From: an uncultured Clostridia bacterium
GTDB lineage: Bacteria; Bacillota; Clostridia; Oscillospirales; Oscillospiraceae
Assembly: GCA_945487445.1 (NCBI GenBank)
Contig: CALYTU010000051.1
Location: forward strand, 1-10,238
Length of the DNA stretch: 10,238 bases
Direction: 5' to 3'
This document shows, in pieces, positions 5,817-10,238 of the stretch. Position numbers and translations under genes: made by a program. Below the pieces are notes generated by a model. It ran no database searches and was not told the DNA's origin. It worked only from the letters and a program-made list of their open reading frames with translations. Every line of letters begins with the position of its first letter. The first letter of the stretch is position 1.

Positions 5817-6833
5817 TTATTCGATCATTTCAAATTCTTCGCAGACGATGTTCGTATCTTCCCCGAAGGGCATGCCGGCAGCAGCCAGCTCCGCCGTGAA
5901 GAAATCGCGGTGGACCCTGCGCCAGTGGGCCAGGGAGAGATCGCCTTCCCCCTCCAACGCGGCGTGACGGGCAGTGACGGCCCCGAAGGGAAGAATCTCC
6001 ACGCGGGTCGTGCGCAGGACGCAGAGGGCGCGGCCTGCGCCATCGAGCAGGACGCTGCATGACCCGGGCCGGGGCACAGGCTCGTTCTCCACAGCGTAGA
6101 GCGGAAAGGCAGAGCTGGTCGCCCGTTTTTTGCCCGCCAGAACCAGGGCAGCCAGTCCGTCCGGATCGCCGCCGAAGCACCAGGCGTCCACAGGACCCGT
6201 CAGACCGGCGGCCTTCCACAGCTCCTCGGCAGTGGGATGGAAAGACGCGGAAGCGGAGAAGCCCTCCCGCTGCCCGGAAGGACAGGCGGGGAATGATTTT
6301 TGTAAATAAAAGGTCAGGGCTGTTCCCATCAGGGCATGGGAAAACAGCGGACTCCCAAAGGCGGAAATCACCTCGTCGATCGGATGCAGTTCATAAGTCA
6401 GAAGCTCGTCGGCGTCCAGATGCTGCGCGCCGGTGGCAGTCAGGTCCTCGGCCAGGAAGCAGTAAAAGGTGTTGCGAAACAGGGCGGGATTCGGGCTGCA
6501 GGAGCCGAGCGCCGTGAGCTTTCCGGCCCGGAAACCAGTCTCCTCCAAAAGCTCCCGGGCGGCCGTCCGGGCAGGATCTTCGCCCTTGTCGCGCACGCCG
6601 CTGGGAAACTCCACGGTCAGGCAGCGCGCGGCGTGGCGCCACTGGCGGACCATGACGAATTGTTCTCCCAGAACCGGAATCACCATGACCCAATCCGGGG
6701 CCTCCAAGGCTACATAGGTCCCGGTGGGACCAGCGGCAGAGACCTCCTCCTGGGCAAGCACATCAAAGACCGGCGTGTTAAGAAGGGTCTTTGTATCCTC
6801 TAGCGTCCATTTCAGTTCCGCATCTGTCATCAT
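5817..6833 (-). CDS. Nudix hydrolase fused to a C-terminal ASCH domain
   Basis: A 338-residue two-domain protein. The Nudix domain (about 10-180) carries a complete Nudix box, GVRDKGE(x7)RELLEETGF (79-101), with all metal-binding Glu residues. The upstream RQWRH and downstream SPNPA segments suggest an ADP-ribose/nucleoside-diphosphate-sugar pyrophosphatase type. A low-complexity linker (about 183-198) joins it to an ASCH domain (about 218-338): WCFGGDPDGLAALVLAGKKRAT, then LPFGAV, EGEGDLSLAHWRRVHRDFF and a terminal VCEEFE strand, matching small stand-alone ASCH proteins. ASCH folds bind RNA or modified nucleosides, so the fusion suggests clean-up of nucleotide-derived metabolites. The start at 6833 has GGGAG 6-7 bases upstream; the next codon (6830) is also ATG. 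Its first 56 bp overlap the end of the TetR gene. The substrate is unknown. Confidence 0.85.
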   Translation of the reverse strand: MMTDAELKWTLEDTKTLLNTPVFDVLAQEEVSAAGPTGTYVALEAPDWVMVIPVLGEQFVMVRQWRHAARCLTVEFPSGVRDKGEDPARTAARELLEETGFRAGKLTALGSCSPNPALFRNTFYCFLAEDLTATGAQHLDADELLTYELHPIDEVISAFGSPLFSHALMGTALTFYLQKSFPACPSGQREGFSASASFHPTAEELWKAAGLTGPVDAWCFGGDPDGLAALVLAGKKRATSSAFPLYAVENEPVPRPGSCSVLLDGAGRALCVLRTTRVEILPFGAVTARHAALEGEGDLSLAHWRRVHRDFFTAELAAAGMPFGEDTNIVCEEFEMIE

Positions 6834-7401
6834 TGCAGTCTCCCTTCCCTGTTCTCTCCAGCCCGTAGAGCTCCCGGATGACATTTGGCATGACCCCCGT
6901 CAGCAGACGGGCCATCTGCTCCGGCGGCGGTGTACAGCCCGCAAAAATCCACCGCCGGAGCATGGCTATACTGCCAAAGGCGTGATATAGAATGGCAAAT
7001 TGTTCCTCCTCCGAAAGCGTGTTCACGCCGCGCAGGCAGCAAATCGCAGTGGTATACATTTGAACATTGTGTTCTATCACGTGACGGCCGAGCGCGTTCT
7101 GAGAGTCCTCGGCCAACGCGCGCCGATAAAAAACCGACTCGTCCCTGAAGTAACTGAAAATTTGGACCAGCGCCCGGGTAGTGAAACGACCCGTCGCATC
7201 CGGCATCCTGGTGTCCACGACCTGATCGAAGATCCAGGCTGCAAGATCGTAAATATCGCGAAAGTGATAGTAAAAGGTTCGTCGGTCGATTCCGCAGCGC
7301 TTGCAGAGGTCGCCGACCCGGATCTTGTGAAAGGGCGTCGTCTCGGAAAGGCTTTTAATGCCCTCGGCAAGAAGCTGTTTGGTACGGTCGGAAGCTGTCA
7401 T
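6778..7401 (-). CDS. TetR/AcrR-family transcriptional regulator
   Basis: A 207-residue regulator. The ATG at 7401 follows AAGGAG with about 8 bases; a GTG nine bases upstream is too close to the ribosome site. The N-terminal helix-turn-helix is clear: PFHKIRVGDLCKRCGIDRRTFYYHFRDIYDL (about residues 23-53) has the TetR pattern of a GIDRRTFYYHF recognition helix and a following FxDxxxL. The C-terminal part (about 60-185) is helical and would bind a small ligand and form the dimer; the ligand is not predictable. The last 18 residues are hydrophilic and coded in the overlap with the Nudix-ASCH gene, which it probably controls along with itself. A 17-bp direct repeat lies in its leader. Confidence 0.85.
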   Translation of the reverse strand: MTASDRTKQLLAEGIKSLSETTPFHKIRVGDLCKRCGIDRRTFYYHFRDIYDLAAWIFDQVVDTRMPDATGRFTTRALVQIFSYFRDESVFYRRALAEDSQNALGRHVIEHNVQMYTTAICCLRGVNTLSEEEQFAILYHAFGSIAMLRRWIFAGCTPPPEQMARLLTGVMPNVIRELYGLERTGKGDCNDDRCGTEMDARGYKDPS

Positions 7402-7420
7402 ATCGCCCACTCCTTTGCCA

Positions 7421-7466
7421 CATTATCATGCTTTTGTGCGGTTTTTTCTCATTATCATGCTTTTGT
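7421..7466 (-). promoter_or_regulatory. Two perfect 17-bp direct repeats upstream of the TetR gene
   Basis: CATTATCATGCTTTTGT occurs at 7421-7437 and 7450-7466, 29 bp apart start to start; after one mismatch, two more bases match. On the minus strand each copy contains GATAAT, a possible -10 box, but no good -35 pairs with it. The spacing is near three helix turns, so a regulator could bind both on one face. Candidate TetR-gene operator or duplicated promoter. Confidence 0.55.
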
Positions 7467-7590
7467 CCGTGTTTGAAACGGCGGCTTTTCTGTTAAAATG
7501 AACATACAAGCTTTTCAAGCTTCGTTTCGTCTTCGTTTCCTCTCACTACCCCTTTTTCCCCGATCCCCCAACGGGGGGAGAACCCGCAAG

Positions 7591-7628
7591 GAGGCGGCCC
7601 CGACTGCAACGGGGCCGCCTCTGTTTTT
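7591..7628 (+). terminator. GC-rich terminator-like hairpin
   Basis: A perfect 12-bp stem (GAGGCGGCCCCG/CGGGGCCGCCTC) with a 7-base loop, followed by TGTTTTT on the plus strand. Both flanking genes are on the minus strand, where the hairpin is preceded by A residues and has no U-run. It probably ends the SLH transcript weakly or blocks antisense transcription. A second GC-rich hairpin (CCCCC/GGGGG) lies just to its left near 7565-7578. Confidence 0.6.
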
Positions 7629-7663
7629 GCAGAATGATTCGGACCTCCGTTGGTTCCGCCGCA

Positions 7664-8211
7664 CTACAGCGACAGAAAGAGCTTTTGGCAGACACAGGCA
7701 CGCCAAATCATGGCAGCTGTTTCGGCACGGCTGGCAGCGTCCTTTGGGCCAAAGGTATCGGCGGTCTTGCCGCTGACGATTCCCTCACCCACAGCCCAGA
7801 GCAGGGCCTTGTAATAATATGCGGAGCGTTTCACATCCCGAAAGGCACAGGTATCCAGCTTCGGAGCCGACCTGCCTGCAGCCGTCCAAAGGAAAGTCAC
7901 GATCTCTGCGCGGGTGCATACCTTCTTGGGGCTGAACAGACTGTTCCCGGTACCGGCGGCATACCCTCTGGTCCATGCCCAGCGCAAGGCTTTGTAGTAG
8001 TAGGCACTTTCCCGGATATCCCGGAAGGGCAGCGTCCCGCTGGAGTCCGGGCTATGGTACGTCCGCCAAAGCATTGTTACCATCATCCCCCGCGTCACGT
8101 TTTTTTAGGAGAGAAGGTGTCTGCCCCGGTGCCGGTCATCAGGCCCTGGTTGTTGACAAAGGCAATAGCCGGGGCATACCACTTATTGAGCTCCAAGTCA
8201 CGGAAGGGATT
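7664..8211 (-). pseudogene. Detached three-repeat SLH cell-wall anchor (frame broken)
   Basis: This is the continuation of the NlpC/P60-like gene after its in-frame TAA. Reading on gives three S-layer homology repeats: NPFRDLELNKWYAPAIAF..., LPFRDIRESAYYYKAL..., and CAFRDVKRSAYYYKAL..., each ending in an FxPK/D..xTR/SR-type motif. Three such repeats are the usual complete unit for binding the secondary cell-wall polymer. The first repeat is broken at an A7 run (8106-8100): frame zero reads SPKKT then TGA, while a shift of -1 (equal to one added base) gives FSPKKNVTRGMMVTMLW, the expected sequence. No other lesion is seen, so the damage is recent or the frame is recoded. A GTG at 8098 could start the last 144 codons, but no ribosome site supports it. 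Confidence 0.75.
8100..8106 (-). other. A7 run at the SLH frameshift point
   Basis: Seven A residues on the coding strand (CCT-AAA-AAA-ACG-TGA). Eight would join the SLH frames perfectly. A P-site lysine tRNA moving back one base on AAA would read AAA again, then AAC-GTG, so ribosomal or polymerase slippage could restore the product. Confidence 0.7.
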
Positions 8212-9090
8212 TTACCCGCAGTGCGGACAGACGTCCCCCTCCTGCGGAACCGCGCAGGCGTGCGTGTATCCCACGGCGTCCCGGTCACGATAGCGATAGA
8301 TATCATAGCCCTTATCCAAATAATCGGTCTGGAGCAGAGACAGCGGCAGCTCCGCACTCCCGGCACTGTACCAGATCCGCCGCGCGACAGGCTCTCGCTC
8401 CTCGCAGATCTCCACGGCCACAAGCTTGTTTTCAGCATCGTAGAGTATGTCCGTCACAAGGCGGACGTGCTTTCCCTCCCGCAGTATACAGTCTCCCACC
8501 TGCAAATCAGAGAGCTGATTGCCGATGCATGAGGCATATTGTCCCAGGGTATGGGTGGTCTCTCGCTGGGGCAGGCCCCAGGCCCAGGAGACAAAGGCGC
8601 TGCATTCACAGCTATAAAACGGAGAAGGATTCTGCAGGACCTGAGAGACGGCACGGCCCGTATACATGGCGCTGTTTGGGTCATTCACGTATTGGAGAAA
8701 CTCGGTCAAACCGGTCTGCCAGGGGACATAGCTGCCCGAGCGGTGGGGCTGGCCATAGGGAATTCCGGTGTAGCTCTGACCGGCCAGAAAACGGTTGGCG
8801 TCACGGTCTTTCCAGCCTTCCACGTCCCGGGCAGGAGTCCAGACAATGTCTGTGAGCTGGTAGGCACGCCGGACAATATTCCGTACGCCCTGACTCACGC
8901 TTGCATGCCACACGCCGGGATCGGCAGACAGGGAATCATCCATATTGTTTCCCTCCTCGGTCACGGGGGCAGCCCCCGTGTCGTCGGTCTCCTCAGCCTG
9001 TACCGCCCCGGTCAGCGCAGGCGTCAGAATCACGCAGGCGCAGAGCAAAGCAGCCAGCACAGTCTGAAGCAATCGCTTTCGCGCGCTCAT
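8212..9090 (-). CDS. Secreted NlpC/P60-like cysteine hydrolase, now lacking its SLH anchor
   Basis: A 292-residue exported protein. The signal peptide has MSARKR, a hydrophobic core (7-29) and a likely cleavage after AVQA (32). A low-complexity acidic linker (33-57) leads to the catalytic region: YSCECSAFVSWAWGL with nucleophile Cys163, LQVGDCILREGKHVRLVTDI with catalytic His208, in the order and spacing of NlpC/P60 enzymes, which cut peptidoglycan peptides. The C-terminus ends with CPHCG, a small CxxC motif, then TAA. The same frame beyond the stop encodes SLH repeats, so the protein was probably once about 475 residues and wall-anchored. Its ATG overlaps the TGA of the aldo/keto reductase gene (ATGA, 9087-9090). 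GGAGG lies 10 bases upstream. The exact bond cut is unknown. Confidence 0.75.
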   Translation of the reverse strand: MSARKRLLQTVLAALLCACVILTPALTGAVQAEETDDTGAAPVTEEGNNMDDSLSADPGVWHASVSQGVRNIVRRAYQLTDIVWTPARDVEGWKDRDANRFLAGQSYTGIPYGQPHRSGSYVPWQTGLTEFLQYVNDPNSAMYTGRAVSQVLQNPSPFYSCECSAFVSWAWGLPQRETTHTLGQYASCIGNQLSDLQVGDCILREGKHVRLVTDILYDAENKLVAVEICEEREPVARRIWYSAGSAELPLSLLQTDYLDKGYDIYRYRDRDAVGYTHACAVPQEGDVCPHCG

Positions 9091-10094
9091 TTGTCCAGAA
9101 CCTCCACCTGAATTGCCCGCACCGCATCCTCCATGGCATTCAGCTCCTCGGCCGAGAGCCGGAGCTCCAGGCAGCGAACCGTATCGGCCACGTTTTCGGG
9201 CTTGCGCATCCCAACGAGAAGGCTCATGTCGGCGAACTGCGCCAGCGCCCAGGCCTCCGCCAGTTGGGCGAAGCTGCATTCGTGGAGCTTGCAGATTGGT
9301 TCCCAGGCGGCAAAGGCACGCCGCAGTCCTTCGTGGTACTGCTCCTGCACCCAGGGGATGCGCGAGCGGATGTCGGTCTTTGCAAATCTGCGTTCCAGGA
9401 AATTCGGGCCAGTCAGAAACCCCTCCTCCAACACGCCGTAGGTCTGGAAGGTTGCCCGGTGCTTCTCGCAGGCCGGAAAGTAATCCCGCCCATGGAAGGG
9501 CGAAAGGATGCTGAAAAACTCCTGTACCACGCTGACGCCCCGAAGCTTCTCCGGTGCGGCCTCATACGCCGCCAGATCAGCCGGCTGGCTGTTGGACAGG
9601 CCGTAGGCGCGAATCTTGCCGTCCCGAATCAGATCCTCCAGCGCGCCCACCGTCTCGTCCTCAGGGAAGGATTTGCAGACGTAGTGGACAAGTACAGAGT
9701 CCAGATAGTCCGTCCTCAGGCGGCGCAGGGAATCCTCCACATCCCGGCGGATGGCCGCGGGACGGGTGTCGTTGTTGACGGTATAGCCGTCCCGGGAATA
9801 GTGGAAGTTGCCCCCCTCTCCTCTCCAGTTCAGGGAGCACTTGGTCTGCAGAACAAAGTCGTGACGGCGTCCCTGCAAAGCAGCCCCCAGAAGCTCTTCG
9901 CTGGCGCCTGTTCCATAGACGGGGGCGGTGTCAATATAATTGACGCCGTGATCGCGGCAGGCATCCAGCAGGCGGGCGGCCTCCGCAGCGGTGGAGTCCC
10001 GGTCAGACCACACGCTGCCGCCTCCCAGTCCCCAGGTGCCAAGGGCAATGACGGAAACATTCAATTCGGAATTGCCAAGCTGTTTGTATTGCAT
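9087..10094 (-). CDS. Aldo/keto reductase
   Basis: A 335-residue NAD(P)H-dependent oxidoreductase of the aldo/keto reductase superfamily. The ATG at 10094 follows AAGGAG with 8 bases. The catalytic tetrad is visible: Asp55 and Tyr60 in NYIDTAPVYG, Lys85 in LQTKC, and His137 in VLVHYV. The N-terminus MQYKQLGNSELNVSVIALGTWGLGGG is typical of the bacterial 'general stress/YhdN-like' branch. Cofactor-site segments AYGLSNSQP (about 164-172) and the C-terminal LLVGMRKPENV are present. It reduces aldehydes or ketones; the substrate cannot be read from sequence. It is the first gene of a two-gene unit with the secreted NlpC/P60-like protein, a pairing whose logic is unclear. A complete promoter was not found between 10095 and 10187. 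Confidence 0.92.
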   Translation of the reverse strand: MQYKQLGNSELNVSVIALGTWGLGGGSVWSDRDSTAAEAARLLDACRDHGVNYIDTAPVYGTGASEELLGAALQGRRHDFVLQTKCSLNWRGEGGNFHYSRDGYTVNNDTRPAAIRRDVEDSLRRLRTDYLDSVLVHYVCKSFPEDETVGALEDLIRDGKIRAYGLSNSQPADLAAYEAAPEKLRGVSVVQEFFSILSPFHGRDYFPACEKHRATFQTYGVLEEGFLTGPNFLERRFAKTDIRSRIPWVQEQYHEGLRRAFAAWEPICKLHECSFAQLAEAWALAQFADMSLLVGMRKPENVADTVRCLELRLSAEELNAMEDAVRAIQVEVLDK

Positions 10095-10187
10095 AGTTGC
10101 TTCTCCTTTTTCTTTTGCGGTCTGCCGGCTGCGGCCGCCCTCCGGACTGCATCGAGACAAACCTGATGATACTACCTTTTCTAATAG

Positions 10188-10238
10188 TATCTATTCAGTA
10201 GCCCCATCTGTCATTTCGAACGAAGTGAGAAATCCGTT
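10188..10238 (+). repeat. Left half of the dispersed inverted-repeat element (cut by window edge)
   Basis: These 51 bases are identical to 4631-4681, the left half of the complete copy, in the same orientation. The window ends inside it. It lies 94 bp upstream of the aldo/keto reductase start. A 7-bp inverted repeat GATACTA/TAGTATC (10168-10191) overlaps its outer end. Confidence 0.85.

Noticed and set aside
8212..8214. Reassigned TAA codon
   Set aside because: TAA ends the regulator, TetR and Nudix-ASCH genes normally in this window, so a genome-wide sense use is not supported.
8901..10166. 421-codon plus-strand open frame
   Set aside because: It lies antisense to the aldo/keto reductase and NlpC/P60-like genes, has no ribosome site and has Arg/Pro/Gly-rich shadow composition.
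1..10238. Composite transposon bounded by the repeats
   Set aside because: Terminal copies are in direct orientation, no transposase is present and the content is ordinary chromosomal genes; the edges are better explained by contig breaks.

Overview
The window reads as about 10.2 kb of chromosome from a low-to-mid GC Clostridia-type Firmicute, probably a gut Oscillospiraceae/Ruminococcaceae relative. This rests on gene content (DegV family, three-SLH wall anchor, ABC lipoprotein transporters), strong AGGAGG-type ribosome sites and TTGACA/TATAAT-type promoters. No rRNA, tRNA, CRISPR array, transposase or phage gene is visible. Species cannot be named from the sequence alone.

Layout. Positions 195-4129 (minus strand) hold a five-gene metal-uptake operon: a Fur-family regulator (Zur-like), a substrate-binding lipoprotein, the ATPase, the membrane permease, and a second lipoprotein with two repeated OB-like halves. 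A canonical promoter lies upstream of the regulator, flanked by two palindromes that share one 15-bp consensus (TGCRAAYNRTTYGCA), so the operon is probably autoregulated by its first product. Positions 4231-4890 are AT-rich. They hold short palindromes, two hairpin terminators, a 39-codon gene for an almost pure Asn/Gln peptide with a perfect ribosome site, and a 123-bp inverted-repeat element. Positions 4898-5734 (plus strand) encode a DegV-family fatty-acid-binding protein with a clear promoter and terminator. Converging on it, 5817-7401 (minus) encode a TetR-type regulator and a Nudix-ASCH fusion protein whose reading frames overlap by 56 bp. Positions 7664-10094 (minus) encode an aldo/keto reductase overlapping (ATGA) a secreted NlpC/P60-like protein. 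The NlpC/P60-like protein is cut from its three SLH wall-binding repeats by an in-frame TAA and then an A7 frameshift.

The same inverted-repeat element is cut by both ends of the window (right half at 1-55, left half at 10188-10238) and occurs once complete at 4631-4753. This suggests the source contig was broken at repeat copies.

The most interesting items are the Asn/Gln-rich micro-gene, the doubly interrupted SLH anchor whose frame is restored exactly by a -1 slip on the A7 run, the pair of matching Fur-family operators, and the Nudix-ASCH fusion. All functions are inferred from motifs read by eye; no database search was possible.
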